The position numbers and the translations under genes were made by a program. DNA of 64,000 bases from the NCBI GenBank assembly GCA_007258455.2, contig VDFB02187733.1:22559-86558 (forward strand), read 5' to 3'. The notes under the pieces were generated by a model that saw nothing but the letters and a program-made list of their open reading frames with translations, was not told the origin of the DNA and did no database searches. The DNA is from Sequoia sempervirens (Eukaryota > Streptophyta > Pinopsida > Cupressales > Cupressaceae). Of this stretch, positions 63,001 to 64,000 are shown piece by piece (the first letter of the stretch is position 1; each line of letters begins with the position of its first letter).

Positions 63001-63701
63001 GAATACTTTGCATTAAACATTACACATTACATTGTGGTAGTGAGAATGCTTCTGCTCCCCACCTAATTCTTTATCCCCTCTATGGATGTTGCTTTCAGGC
63101 ATGGTTTTTGTCACAGTCTGTATAGCATCACACCTTCCAAAGTAATTGAGAAATTTATAACACAATCTCCAATTTTCTCTATTAGTTCTGTCTTATGAGT
63201 GTTAGCAATCAAAAACTGTAAGATTTATCATAAATACTGCAGCTACAACTAAATCTACTTTAAAACAATCACTCCATGTTACCTTAAAAACGGCAGGTTC
63301 ATTCATATCATTCCATATACCATCAACAACATTTGAAACAAAATTGCTAACTAATTTTGACCACCACATTCGAGTTTTGGCTTGGGTAAAATCAGGGAAA
63401 ACACACTGCCCAGGCCAGACTTCCCCTGCCAATAATATCCAGAGCATCAGATTTTGAGTATTTTTGTGACATAGATTACACAGTAAAAGAGCATAATGAC
63501 ACATTTTAACCACTGATTGCAGAGATACCCACCTGAATATGGACTACCATTTGCCTGTAGAACCCATACATCATTTGAGCATCCACTGTCATAGACAGAA
63601 TACCCTTTCTCGTTTTTTATACCAGGATCAATCATCCAAATTCCTTTGAAACCTTCACCATGTAGGTTGCTTGCCAGAGATTGTGGATCAGGAAATCGCT
63701 C
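1..63701 (-). CDS. HGL1: GH31 alpha-glucosidase, HGL1-like (partial gene, 14 exons)
   Basis: Plant-type glycoside hydrolase family 31 protein, closest by memory to Arabidopsis heteroglycan glucosidase 1 (At3g23640). GH31 enzymes are retaining exo-glucosidases that release terminal alpha-linked glucose. Exons, in gene order: 63533-63701, 63283-63425, 63031-63117, 62727-62912, 55877-56044, 8062-8182, 7860-7929, 7511-7598, 7280-7400, 3679-3872, 3472-3580, 2406-2561, 429-531, 1-75. All junctions are GT-AG and keep one frame for about 596 codons. Seen motifs: [18 protein letters not shown] (nucleophile Asp), WTGDN (acid/base Asp), [24 protein letters not shown]. The long domain after the barrel ([32 protein letters not shown]) is typical of the HGL1 type and not of ER glucosidase II. 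Both gene ends are outside the window, so targeting signals cannot be judged. No stop or frameshift is seen. Confidence 0.92.
429..531 (-). CDS. HGL1: HGL1-like exon m
   Basis: A 103-bp exon encoding [18 protein letters not shown] then [15 protein letters not shown]. Acceptor ATGGCAG, donor CAA|GTAAGA. It joins exon l in frame through a split Gly codon. Confidence 0.92.
532..2405. other. HGL1 intron, no feature recognised
   Basis: AT-rich intronic sequence. Short open frames on both strands have no recognisable similarity and no coding-like pattern, so I assign nothing here. Confidence 0.6.
2406..2561 (-). CDS. HGL1: HGL1-like exon l (HGL1-specific C-terminal domain)
   Basis: It encodes [20 protein letters not shown] then [19 protein letters not shown] and [13 protein letters not shown], a stretch specific to the HGL1-type C-terminal domain. 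156 bp, acceptor TTGGCTGCAG, donor CTG|GTGAGT. Confidence 0.93.
3472..3580 (-). CDS. HGL1: HGL1-like exon k
   Basis: A 109-bp exon encoding [18 protein letters not shown] and [14 protein letters not shown], the variable linker after the barrel domains. Acceptor TTTCTACAG, donor TTG|GTAAAT; leaves one base completed by the next exon. Confidence 0.88.
3679..3872 (-). CDS. HGL1: HGL1-like exon j
   Basis: It encodes [18 protein letters not shown] and [20 protein letters not shown], ending [13 protein letters not shown] is the DUF5110-like strand of GH31. 194 bp, acceptor TTTTTCAG, donor AAG|GTTTGT. Confidence 0.93.
4640..4770. repeat. Imperfect tandem duplication in HGL1 intron
   Basis: Two imperfect copies of a unit of roughly 68 bp. 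Each holds GAGGGGARGTTT, then GCCAAAAAAAA, then AAAGGAACRGG. It lies in the 3.4 kb intron between exons i and j. Function unknown. Confidence 0.6.
4876..4915. repeat. 20-bp exact tandem duplication
   Basis: CTAAAAGACTAAGGCAATGT occurs twice head to tail, a recent slippage duplication in intronic DNA. Confidence 0.85.
6205..6470 (-). pseudogene. Ty1/copia reverse transcriptase remnant
   Basis: Read on the minus strand, the frames show [20 protein letters not shown] then [15 protein letters not shown], the conserved copia RT block. The polymerase-site region VDDLAIIG follows in another frame near 6210. Frameshifts and stops break it. It is an old insertion in the 3.4 kb HGL1 intron; no LTRs are visible nearby. 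The same-sense orientation with HGL1 is noted but probably meaningless. Confidence 0.75.
7280..7400 (-). CDS. HGL1: HGL1-like exon i
   Basis: It encodes [17 protein letters not shown] and [20 protein letters not shown] is the conserved end of the GH31 proximal C-terminal sandwich. 121 bp, phase 0 start, acceptor TTTTACAG, donor CAAG|GTAATT. Confidence 0.93.
7511..7598 (-). CDS. HGL1: HGL1-like exon h
   Basis: An 88-bp exon encoding [20 protein letters not shown] then RFDFDDSHS. It completes the split codon left by the previous exon (AG plus T). Acceptor TTTTACAG, donor TCT|GTAAAT. Confidence 0.9.
7860..7929 (-). CDS. HGL1: HGL1-like exon g
   Basis: A 70-bp exon reading [20 protein letters not shown], the FLLGP strand of the proximal beta-sandwich. 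Acceptor TTGGTGCAG, donor CAG|GTTTTT. The donor lacks the usual purine at +3, but the frame and the match to the family leave no better choice. Confidence 0.88.
8062..8182 (-). CDS. HGL1: HGL1-like exon f (downstream side of the giant intron)
   Basis: It encodes [20 protein letters not shown] then [20 protein letters not shown]. This matches the RRYQLLPHFYTLFY region of plant GH31 enzymes. 121 bp, starts in phase 0 after GTTTGTAG, ends one base into the next codon at donor G|GTATGT. Confidence 0.93.
8285..8292. repeat. 8-bp target site duplication of hAT-1 (left)
   Basis: CTAAGAAC, repeated exactly at 12026-12033. Eight-base duplications are the hallmark of hAT transposition. Confidence 0.9.
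8631..11309 (-). pseudogene. hAT transposase (BED finger, DUF659, hAT C-terminal dimerisation), frameshifted
   Basis: Exon A 10171-11309 starts MASASNSGQ and shows a BED-type zinc finger (SPLWKYV, CGHC, RVKAHL), then a DUF659 region ([21 protein letters not shown]). Exon B 9164-9868 holds ETRFASN and [20 protein letters not shown]. Exon C 8631-9047 holds the dimerisation motif [12 protein letters not shown] and an acidic tail. Intron B-C has clean GT-AG ends (CAA|GTAAGT). The frame breaks once in exon A near 10391-10394: the conserved text continues in another frame, consistent with loss of one base in a short run. The A-B acceptor also looks mutated, since its current AG would shift the frame. 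Non-functional as it stands. Confidence 0.9.
9974..10145 (-). mobile_element. tRNA-derived SINE nested in hAT-1
   Basis: A 172-bp insertion flanked by the exact 18-bp duplication ATATTGAGAATTTCAATT (9956-9973 and 10146-10163). On the minus strand it starts GGGCGGGGGCC, has an A-box-like TAGCTTGGTTGG (10123-10134) and a B-box-like AGTTCTAGTCT (10083-10093), and ends in an A run (T run 9974-9987 on the plus strand). Internal promoter boxes plus poly(A) plus a long duplication identify a Pol III SINE moved by a LINE. It interrupts the transposase intron A-B. Confidence 0.88.
12026..12033. repeat. 8-bp target site duplication of hAT-1 (right)
   Basis: CTAAGAAC, exact partner of 8285-8292. Confidence 0.9.
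12176..12180. repeat. 5-bp target duplication of TG-A (left)
   Basis: ATGTT, repeated at 16190-16194 directly after the other end of TG-A. This size fits retroviral-type integrase. Confidence 0.85.
12621..12626 (-). promoter_or_regulatory. AATAAA poly(A) signal in TG-A
   Basis: AATAAA on the minus strand, about 250 bases after the TATA-like box and followed by the same CATGAGCC context as in TG-B (40745). This order is that of an LTR R region. Confidence 0.55.
12875..12882 (-). promoter_or_regulatory. TATA-like box of TG-A
   Basis: TATAAATA on the minus strand in the context GTCTATAAATAAGAGC, conserved at 43381 in TG-C and degenerate (TATAACAAA) near 40422 in TG-B. About 700 bases before the 3' end of the element. 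Confidence 0.6.
13121..13513 (-). pseudogene. TG-A U3 ORF remnant (unknown protein, N- and C-terminal pieces)
   Basis: It starts [18 protein letters not shown], matching the N-termini in TG-B and TG-C, then is interrupted. A second frame ends with FLVDMIEI, matching the C-terminus of TG-B ([10 protein letters not shown]) and more distantly TG-C. The middle of the protein present in TG-C is deleted. No catalytic motif is recognisable. Confidence 0.7.
13590..14200 (-). repeat. Pyrimidine-rich leader repeats of TG-A
   Basis: Successive imperfect units carry GACCCAGAT / CTGGGT, a TTCTTCAGAA-type stretch and GAAAAAGCA. The same block precedes the ORF in TG-B (about 38930-39480) and TG-C (about 34870-35430). 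Unit length is irregular, of the order of 100-140 bp. Confidence 0.6.
14418..15598 (-). repeat. Tandem array of ~224-238 bp units with GGCGCC cores (TG-A)
   Basis: Six units with cores at 14418, 14642, 14866, 15104, 15336 and 15571 (spacing 224, 224, 238, 232, 235). The core reads GGGCGCCC, about 11 bases such as TTCTTCACCAG, then GGGCGCCC. Each half is itself palindromic and the two can pair as a stem. The second core is degenerate. The remainder of the unit varies in sequence, so the core is the best conserved part. Confidence 0.85.
16190..16194. repeat. 5-bp target duplication of TG-A (right)
   Basis: ATGTT, partner of 12176-12180. Confidence 0.85.
16313..16400. mobile_element. hAT terminal fragment
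   Basis: CTAAGTTACCAGTTCGGGTT has the first ten bases of the hAT-1 terminal repeat followed by TTCGGGTT/GGGTTCAGG subterminal repeats. No matching right end is found before the copia LTR at 17528, so this is a truncated or decayed end. Confidence 0.45.
16401..17527. other. Intronic sequence without recognised feature
   Basis: AT-rich sequence with several ATATCC/GGATAT motifs (16910-17400). No supported gene or complete element. Confidence 0.5.
17528..18956 (+). mobile_element. 5' LTR of the copia element
   Basis: It begins TGTTAGAATATTGTCATTGA and ends CATCA directly before a primer-binding site. About 1.43 kb. Inside are scattered GCAGCGAT motifs and a block of GTTGGTGCC repeats (18570-18740). 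No partner LTR exists in the window because the element is cut at about 44383. Confidence 0.75.
18959..18969 (+). other. Primer-binding site of copia (initiator tRNA-Met)
   Basis: TGGTATCAAAG, two bases after the LTR end. It matches the plant copia PBS TGGTATCAGAG, complementary to the 3' end of initiator tRNA-Met, with one change. Confidence 0.85.
19026..19343 (+). pseudogene. copia Gag, N-terminal piece
   Basis: Starts [19 protein letters not shown] and shows [12 protein letters not shown] and [17 protein letters not shown], the start of the UBN2/DUF4219-type copia Gag. The start codon is 57 bases after the PBS. The frame is interrupted by Gypsy-1 at 19344 and resumes at 31161. Confidence 0.85.
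19339..19343. repeat. 5-bp target duplication of Gypsy-1 (left)
   Basis: ATGAT, repeated at 31156-31160. Confidence 0.85.
19344..19677 (+). repeat. Gypsy-1 5' LTR
   Basis: TGTAGTCGGC to GTAAACA, 334 bp, clearly similar to 30851-31155. Contains a TATA-like CTATATATTG near 19461. Confidence 0.88.
19679..19693 (+). other. Degenerate primer-binding site of Gypsy-1
   Basis: TGGGCGGTGTTGGCG lies where Gypsy-2 has TGGCACCGTTGCC, a site complementary to the 3' end of plant tRNA-Asp. Here it is decayed. Confidence 0.55.
19696..20874 (+). pseudogene. Gypsy-1 leader region before Gag
   Basis: The first frame starts [16 protein letters not shown] and shows [20 protein letters not shown], matching [20 protein letters not shown] in Gypsy-2. 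The remainder is charged (E/K/R-rich) and broken by stops. Conservation in two elements suggests it was once translated, perhaps as the N-terminus of Gag. Confidence 0.6.
20875..22651 (+). pseudogene. Gypsy-1 Gag with cysteine knuckles, split by a MITE
   Basis: Frames show [40 protein letters not shown] and a Retrotrans_gag core ([34 protein letters not shown]). Knuckles: [14 protein letters not shown] (last Cys is Tyr), [14 protein letters not shown], then after the MITE 21677-22242 a degraded third and [14 protein letters not shown]. Removing the MITE joins KTQ to VLFSQGE in frame. The frame carries several stops. Confidence 0.85.
21677..22242. mobile_element. MITE-like insertion, probable hAT type, in Gypsy-1 gag
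   Basis: A 566-bp AT-rich insertion that interrupts the gag frame. Flanks are AACACAAG and CACACAAG (7 of 8 bases alike). Ends CAAAGAATAAG and (reverse complement) CATAGTAGCAAAAAG are weakly inverted. It has no coding capacity. The superfamily is inferred from duplication size only. Confidence 0.6.
22905..23310 (+). pseudogene. Gypsy-1 aspartic protease remnant
   Basis: Frames read [20 protein letters not shown] and a flap-side text [20 protein letters not shown]. The catalytic Asp found in Gypsy-2 (IIDGGSG) is Asn here (codon 23031-23033), so the protease would be inactive even without the stops. Confidence 0.8.
23830..24650 (+). pseudogene. Gypsy-1 reverse transcriptase
   Basis: Shows [30 protein letters not shown], then in a second frame [31 protein letters not shown], the polymerase box FLDD (24362-24373; Tyr of YxDD replaced by Phe, Met by Leu) and [20 protein letters not shown] frameshift lies near 24000-24010 and the thumb-proximal part has diverged. 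Confidence 0.88.
24740..25140 (+). pseudogene. Gypsy-1 RNase H
   Basis: Reads [39 protein letters not shown] and [11 protein letters not shown], the Ty3-type RNase H text, followed by a TAG stop and [19 protein letters not shown]. Confidence 0.85.
25170..26480 (+). pseudogene. Gypsy-1 integrase
   Basis: The N-terminal zinc-binding part reads [19 protein letters not shown] and CDTCQRV (HHCC). The core shows [21 protein letters not shown] and the GQQEST region, so the DDE residues can be placed, but several TAG/TGA stops break the frame. The C-terminal part reads [15 protein letters not shown] and NKSKFKPYK. No chromodomain is recognised. Confidence 0.85.
26487..27560 (+). other. Gypsy-1 post-integrase segment, A-rich spacer
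   Basis: Short broken frames (26487-27123) encode unrecognised basic peptides. From about 27180 to 27560 the sequence becomes A/G-rich low complexity, as also seen at 49890-50240 in Gypsy-2. The segment precedes the GTACG-rich region in both elements. Confidence 0.55.
27580..28120 (+). repeat. GTACG/CATACG-rich region of Gypsy-1
   Basis: Dense short motifs TCGTACG, CATACGAC and CGTATG recur at intervals of about 15-35 bases. The equivalent place in Gypsy-2 (50245-50960) has a more regular GTACG array, so this is a conserved, faster-decaying feature of the element. Confidence 0.65.
28393..30460 (+). pseudogene. Gypsy-1 additional ORF (unknown protein; shared with TG family)
   Basis: Starts [17 protein letters not shown]. 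Visible blocks: [45 protein letters not shown]-like text in [37 protein letters not shown], a Pro/Ala-rich linker (29430-29660) and a C-terminal heptad-like stretch. Several stops. The blocks DFNRVFGIP and [22 protein letters not shown] resemble [10 protein letters not shown] and [22 protein letters not shown] of the TG-C U3 ORF. It may belong to the plant-transposon ORF families of the transposase_32 / plant-mobile type, but I cannot confirm this. Confidence 0.6.
30461..30790 (+). pseudogene. C-terminal coiled-coil tail of the Gypsy-1 additional ORF
   Basis: Frames continue past a TAG with [13 protein letters not shown] and [32 protein letters not shown] near 51350 in Gypsy-2 is the counterpart, so the tail is conserved between both elements. 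Confidence 0.55.
30851..31155 (+). repeat. Gypsy-1 3' LTR
   Basis: Begins TGTAGTCGGC after the purine tract TTTTTGGGGGGGTTGA (polypurine tract) and ends near CGAGGCATAA, where the 5' LTR has GTAAACA. 305 bp, shorter and clearly diverged from the 5' LTR. Confidence 0.85.
31156..31160. repeat. 5-bp target duplication of Gypsy-1 (right)
   Basis: ATGAT, partner of 19339-19343; copia gag resumes right after it. Confidence 0.85.
31161..32738 (+). pseudogene. copia Gag, middle piece with zinc knuckle and coiled coil
   Basis: Resumes with [20 protein letters not shown] and [14 protein letters not shown] (UBN2 domain), contains a zinc-knuckle-like [14 protein letters not shown] (first position of the C-x2-C pair changed), then a long predicted coiled coil (31905-32420; [29 protein letters not shown]). 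A second cysteine cluster [14 protein letters not shown] follows, then CYKC, cut by TG-C. In-frame stops occur at several places (for example VDEIV is preceded by a TGA). Non-functional. Confidence 0.85.
32734..32738. repeat. 5-bp target duplication of TG-C (left)
   Basis: AAATG, repeated at 44215-44219. Confidence 0.85.
33267..34340 (+). repeat. GGCGCC-core tandem units in TG-C
   Basis: Cores or half-cores near 33267, 33478, 33663, 33866, 34087 and 34331 (spacing roughly 185-245). The best preserved are GGGGCGCCCAAG at about 33679 and GGGGCGCCCTAG at about 33882. More decayed than in TG-A or TG-B. Confidence 0.75.
34870..35430 (+). repeat. Pyrimidine-rich leader repeats of TG-C
   Basis: Repeated modules with AAAACCCATG, TTTTCAAAATC and AGAATTCMATT precede the ORF, parallel to TG-A and TG-B. 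Confidence 0.55.
36680..36684. repeat. 5-bp target duplication of TG-B (left)
   Basis: AGGAT, repeated at 41187-41191. Confidence 0.85.
37262..38661 (+). repeat. Tandem array of ~215-242 bp units with GGCGCC cores (TG-B)
   Basis: Seven cores at 37262, 37499, 37727, 37969, 38184, 38411 and 38634 (spacing 237, 228, 242, 215, 227, 223). Core form GGGCGCCCCTxGxxAAGAAG then GGGCGCCCA. The copies differ, so this is an old array, but phase is kept. Confidence 0.85.
38930..39480 (+). repeat. Pyrimidine-rich leader repeats of TG-B
   Basis: Modules with CTAGGTC, TTCTGAAGAAAACCCATAT and GCTTTTTCxGATCAGC recur; these are the inverse of the block at 13590-14200 in TG-A. Confidence 0.6.
39555..40174 (+). 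pseudogene. TG-B U3 ORF remnant
   Basis: Starts at ATG 39555; the conserved [20 protein letters not shown] and [20 protein letters not shown] blocks lie one frame away. It shows [10 protein letters not shown], then joins directly to the C-terminal block [20 protein letters not shown] and CFLVDVIEL. About 2.4 kb of the TG-C coding region is missing, with the two ends fused. Confidence 0.7.
40745..40750 (+). promoter_or_regulatory. AATAAA poly(A) signal in TG-B
   Basis: AATAAAATCATGAGCC, the same context as the inverted copy at 12621 in TG-A; about 325 bases after the TATA-like position. Confidence 0.55.
41187..41191. repeat. 5-bp target duplication of TG-B (right)
   Basis: AGGAT, partner of 36680-36684; the TG-C frame resumes directly after. 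Confidence 0.85.
41557..41712 (+). repeat. 78-bp in-frame tandem duplication in TG-C ORF
   Basis: Two copies with period 78 (26 codons), each encoding [11 protein letters not shown] and a basic tail KRK. They lie in the basic linker of the U3 protein; a nuclear-localisation role is possible but unproven. Confidence 0.8.
43381..43388 (+). promoter_or_regulatory. TATA-like box of TG-C
   Basis: TATAAATA in GTCTATAAATAAGAGC, identical to the 16-base context in TG-A. It lies 369 bases after the ORF stop and 834 bases before the 3' end. Confidence 0.6.
44215..44219. repeat. 5-bp target duplication of TG-C (right)
   Basis: AAATG, partner of 32734-32738. Confidence 0.85.
44220..44383 (+). pseudogene. 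copia Gag, distal piece up to the junction
   Basis: It continues the zinc-knuckle CYKC from 32738 as [16 protein letters not shown], then [20 protein letters not shown]. The copia sequence ends at a 16-bp palindrome where minus-strand gypsy sequence starts. Confidence 0.7.
44371..44386. repeat. 16-bp perfect palindrome at copia/Gypsy-3 junction
   Basis: AATCTATGCATAGATT equals its own reverse complement. Plus-strand copia gag text runs into it from the left and minus-strand gypsy protease text from the right. Neither element has a terminal repeat here. Confidence 0.75.
44383..46257 (-). pseudogene. Gypsy-3 Gag and protease
   Basis: On the minus strand: [17 protein letters not shown] near the right end, CxxC knuckles in several frames, then the protease [40 protein letters not shown] and [16 protein letters not shown], where it stops at the palindrome junction. 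Broken by stops and shifts; the DGGSG site reads DEGSG. Confidence 0.82.
46263..46698 (+). repeat. Gypsy-2 5' LTR
   Basis: TGTAGACGAC to GTAAACA, 436 bp. Holds four 17-bp tandem copies at 46393-46460. Confidence 0.92.
46393..46460 (+). repeat. 17-bp x4 tandem repeat in Gypsy-2 LTR
   Basis: TCGGGACTAGTTAGCAC four times with a few substitutions; also present in the 3' LTR near 51626-51693. The position, within U3 before the likely transcription start, suits an enhancer-like element. Confidence 0.85.
46701..46713 (+). other. Primer-binding site of Gypsy-2 (tRNA-Asp type)
   Basis: TGGCACCGTTGCC, two bases after the LTR. It matches, with one change, the complement of the 3' end of plant tRNA-Asp (GGCAACGGCGCCA, from memory). 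Confidence 0.75.
46750..47698 (+). pseudogene. Gypsy-2 leader region before Gag
   Basis: First frame [20 protein letters not shown] then [15 protein letters not shown], counterpart of the Gypsy-1 leader. A second frame, 47132-47466, is rich in charged residues ([20 protein letters not shown]). Stops separate the pieces. Confidence 0.6.
47699..49520 (+). pseudogene. Gypsy-2 Gag-protease, near-intact
   Basis: Starts [16 protein letters not shown], then [11 protein letters not shown], the gag core ([38 protein letters not shown]) and four knuckle-like clusters: [14 protein letters not shown] (no last Cys), [42 protein letters not shown]. Protease: [20 protein letters not shown] (catalytic Asp codon 49229-49231), [16 protein letters not shown]. 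Only two internal stops precede the long open stretch 48008-49585: a TGA near 47851 (at a probable CGA) and a TAG near 48003. A G run near 49517-49522 shifts the frame after the protease. Confidence 0.88.
49521..49907 (+). pseudogene. Gypsy-2 post-protease acidic segment
   Basis: After the frameshift the text [17 protein letters not shown] continues into an acidic stretch ([13 protein letters not shown]) and [20 protein letters not shown]. Gypsy-1 has the same block ([17 protein letters not shown]) before its RT. Here it runs out into A/G-rich sequence and no RT follows. Confidence 0.7.
49890..50240 (+). repeat. A/G-rich low-complexity spacer in Gypsy-2
   Basis: Nearly all purine on the plus strand (GAAAAA, AGAGAAAG). 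The opposite strand gives an artefactual Phe/Leu/Ser frame. The same class of spacer lies at 27180-27560 in Gypsy-1. Confidence 0.8.
50245..50960 (+). repeat. GTACG array of Gypsy-2
   Basis: About 30 GTACG or near-GTACG motifs, in the middle part alternating as GCCGTACGAGTTGAAGAG and GCTGTACGCTCAATTAAGGAG, giving a composite period close to 57 bp. The plus strand is open for 387 codons (50128-51291), with repeats such as [19 protein letters not shown] and CGTACG are self-complementary. Whether it acts as protein or as DNA is unknown. Confidence 0.85.
51154..51251 (+). repeat. GC-rich palindromic triplet repeat
   Basis: Three units: CAGGGGCGCTACCCCTCGAC, CCAGGGGCGTTGCCCCCGGA and GAGGGGCGCTGCCCCTTGAC. 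Each can form a hairpin. The base composition differs sharply from the surroundings, suggesting a separate small insertion of a GGGGCGYTGCCCC repeat type. Confidence 0.7.
51287..51400 (+). pseudogene. Gypsy-2 relic of the additional ORF tail
   Basis: Reads [20 protein letters not shown] then [12 protein letters not shown] and stops. Matches [13 protein letters not shown] in the Gypsy-1 tail. The remainder of that ORF is absent. Confidence 0.6.
51482..51495 (+). other. Polypurine tract of Gypsy-2
   Basis: GTAGGGGGGGATGA directly before the 3' LTR at 51496, the usual site for plus-strand priming. Confidence 0.7.
51496..52855 (+). repeat. Gypsy-2 3' LTR, interrupted by a hAT MITE
   Basis: TGTAGACGGC to GTAAACA. 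Without the insert (917 bp) and its 8-bp duplication it is 435 bp, against 436 bp for the 5' LTR. Confidence 0.9.
51837..52753. mobile_element. hAT-type MITE in Gypsy-2 3' LTR
   Basis: 917 bp, flanked by the exact 8-bp duplication ATATACAT (51829-51836, 52754-52761). Inverted ends CTAAGTCACCA and TGGTGACTTAG, one base different from the CTAAGTTACC end of hAT-1. Subterminal regions rich in TTCGAATT motifs. The short frames inside (about 51979-52258) show no transposase motif. It is non-autonomous. Confidence 0.88.
52861..53640 (-). pseudogene. Gypsy-3 leader and start of Gag
   Basis: Minus-strand counterpart of the Gypsy-1/Gypsy-2 leader between the PBS (53650) and the Gypsy-2 insertion. Text is broken into short frames; assignment rests mainly on position. 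Confidence 0.55.
53650..53662 (-). other. Primer-binding site of Gypsy-3 (tRNA-Asp type)
   Basis: TGGTGCCATTGCC on the minus strand, two bases after the LTR end; two changes from the tRNA-Asp complement. Confidence 0.65.
53665..54035 (-). repeat. Gypsy-3 LTR
   Basis: On the minus strand TGTAGTCAGCC to GAGTAAACA, 371 bp, related to the other two gypsy LTRs in this window. The bases 54036-54050 upstream of it (minus strand GGTGAGGGTTTGGGG) look like a polypurine tract, see findings. Confidence 0.82.
54190..54241. repeat. 18-bp direct repeat, 34 bp apart
   Basis: CCAAGTACTCTCCGAGTC at 54190-54207 and 54224-54241. May be part of an old DNA transposon end; no partner is seen. Confidence 0.65.
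54242..55876. other. Intronic sequence without recognised feature
   Basis: AT-rich, with one 91-codon minus-strand frame (54931-55206) rich in hydrophobic residues but without family resemblance. Nothing assigned. Confidence 0.5.
55877..56044 (-). CDS. HGL1: HGL1-like exon e (upstream side of the 47.7 kb intron)
   Basis: It encodes [32 protein letters not shown] and [10 protein letters not shown], the conserved end of the GH31 active-site region. 168 bp, phase 0 at both ends, acceptor TTATGCAG, donor GAG|GTATGT. The next coding exon is at 8182, so the following intron is 47,694 bp. Confidence 0.94.
56045..57294. other. HGL1 intron segment without recognised gene
   Basis: Contains repeated GACATCCC/GACGTCCC-type motifs between about 56770 and 57020, perhaps an old LTR remnant. 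No supported frame. Confidence 0.45.
57295..59640 (-). mobile_element. TG-D: internally deleted TG-family remnant
   Basis: The plus strand begins TGTTGGCATTTCAATTCGCA, the inverted 3' end of the family, and after the solo LTR (57344-59162) continues with the U5 text GGAGGGGAAGCTCCCTC (about 59199) and then directly with the leader text near the other end (GGGTACAAGA, about 59632). The array, ORF and TATA region are deleted. No clear target duplication remains. Confidence 0.7.
57344..59162. mobile_element. 1.8 kb solo LTR with AACAA target duplication
   Basis: Begins TGTCATGTCCCC and ends GGGGACATTACA, so its ends are inverted repeats with 11 of 12 bases paired. Flanked by AACAA (57339-57343 and 59163-59167). 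No coding potential. Interior is AT-rich with TATA-like runs and several AGCAGCGATTAA-like motifs resembling the copia LTR. The superfamily is not determined. Confidence 0.85.
59750..61340 (+). pseudogene. Decayed Ty3/gypsy gag-pol (chromovirus-like text)
   Basis: Fragments in order: a gag knuckle relic [15 protein letters not shown] (about 59800), an aspartic protease [16 protein letters not shown] (about 60036-60090; second active-site position Asn), [18 protein letters not shown] and [20 protein letters not shown] (60260-60400), and an integrase-core relic [16 protein letters not shown] then AFWRELFHL (61140-61250). RT and RNase H are missing between 60600 and 61140. A different lineage from Gypsy-1/2/3. 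Confidence 0.75.
61341..62726. other. HGL1 intron segment without recognised feature
   Basis: A 103-codon plus-strand frame (61587-61898) is rich in Phe/Leu/Ser and looks like chance. Low-complexity AT sequence at 61480-61560. Nothing assigned. Confidence 0.5.
62727..62912 (-). CDS. HGL1: HGL1-like exon d (acid/base residue)
   Basis: It encodes [33 protein letters not shown] and [20 protein letters not shown]. The general acid/base Asp of the WTGDN motif is codon 62781-62783. 186 bp, phase 0 at both ends, acceptor TTGGTAG, donor CTG|GTATGTG. Confidence 0.94.
63031..63117 (-). CDS. HGL1: HGL1-like exon c
   Basis: An 87-bp, 29-codon exon between acceptor CTATACAG and donor AAT|GTAATG. It reads [14 protein letters not shown].. 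and ends HSHYHN, which matches the loop that follows [11 protein letters not shown] in plant HGL1 proteins. Too short to show as a long open frame, found by reading between its neighbours. Confidence 0.88.
63283..63425 (-). CDS. HGL1: HGL1-like exon b (catalytic nucleophile)
   Basis: It encodes [23 protein letters not shown] then [15 protein letters not shown]. The nucleophile Asp of the WNDMNEP motif is codon 63307-63309 (read on the minus strand). Acceptor TTGGCAG, donor AAG|GTAACA. 143 bp, ends in phase 0. Confidence 0.93.
63533..63701 (-). CDS. HGL1: HGL1-like exon a (start of catalytic barrel segment)
   Basis: It begins after the acceptor TTTCTAG and reads [37 protein letters not shown]. 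It ends at the donor CAG|GTGGGT, chosen because it joins in frame to the next exon to give YSGEVWPG, the usual GH31 spacing. 169 bp, starts in phase 0, leaves one base. Confidence 0.92.
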
Positions 63702-64000
63702 CTAGAAATTGAAAGCAAGGTGCACTTTCTAAAAATATTTACATTATAAATGCCAAATTCTTTTCACGAAAAATATTTTGCCACTATCTTATCAACCATA
63801 AATGCATAACTTAATGGTACATTAGCTAGAAAACTTTTGCCAAAAATTTCAATAAAAAAGTGAAATCTTTATGGTAAGGTAACATATGAAAGCTATAAGA
63901 TATATTCTACCTTCTTATAAAACAAAATGTTAGATTAAAGATGACACTACAAATGGCCAATCTTATTTTGGTAAAAGATGTATCAGAAGCTTCTCCTGCA

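Noticed and set aside
63702..64000. A possible further HGL1 exon at the right edge
   Set aside because: I looked for the expected upstream GH31 text (DGFRCFTF-like) on the minus strand and did not find it; treated as intron.

Overview
The window is nuclear DNA of a seed plant. It holds spliced genes with GT-AG introns and no compact operon-like coding. I infer a gymnosperm, probably a conifer, because one gene has a 47.7 kb intron filled with old nested retrotransposons, but no marker in the window proves the taxon.

The only host gene I can support is on the minus strand and runs through the whole window: a glycoside hydrolase family 31 (GH31) alpha-glucosidase of the plant heteroglycan glucosidase (HGL1) type. 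Fourteen exons (about 596 codons, all splice phases compatible) are visible at 63.7-62.7 kb, 56.0-55.9 kb, 8.2-7.3 kb, 3.9-2.4 kb and 0.5-0 kb. Both catalytic aspartates are present. The 5' end and the 3' end of the gene lie outside the window.

The intron 8183-55876 is a nest of transposable elements. From left to right it holds: a complete hAT element (8293-12025, 8-bp target duplication) with a tRNA-derived SINE inside it; an LTR-like element TG-A (12181-16189); a copia element (LTR from 17528) whose gag is split first by a Ty3/gypsy element Gypsy-1 (19344-31155) and then by TG-C (32739-44214), which itself contains TG-B (36685-41186); a junction at about 44383 to an opposite-strand gypsy, Gypsy-3 (to 54035); and, inside Gypsy-3, a gag-protease-only Gypsy-2 (46263-52855) carrying a hAT-type miniature element in its 3' LTR. 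Target duplications at almost every boundary allow the order of insertion to be read. The 6.7 kb intron at 56045-62726 holds a further TG-family remnant, a solo LTR with a perfect 5-bp duplication, and a decayed gypsy element.

The most interesting part is the TG family. TG-A, TG-B and TG-C each start TGTTGTACCC, end CCAACA and are flanked by a perfect 5-bp duplication (ATGTT, AGGAT, AAATG), yet have no second terminal repeat. Each carries a TATA-like box and poly(A) signal in its last 700-850 bp, so each looks like a single (solo) LTR of 4.0-7.0 kb. The U3 part contains a tandem array of about 200-240 bp units with a GGCGCC-palindrome core, a second pyrimidine-rich repeat block, and an open reading frame, up to about 1,000 codons in TG-C, ending in a predicted coiled coil. 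Parts of that protein resemble the extra post-integrase ORF of Gypsy-1, which suggests an accessory protein family shared by these elements.
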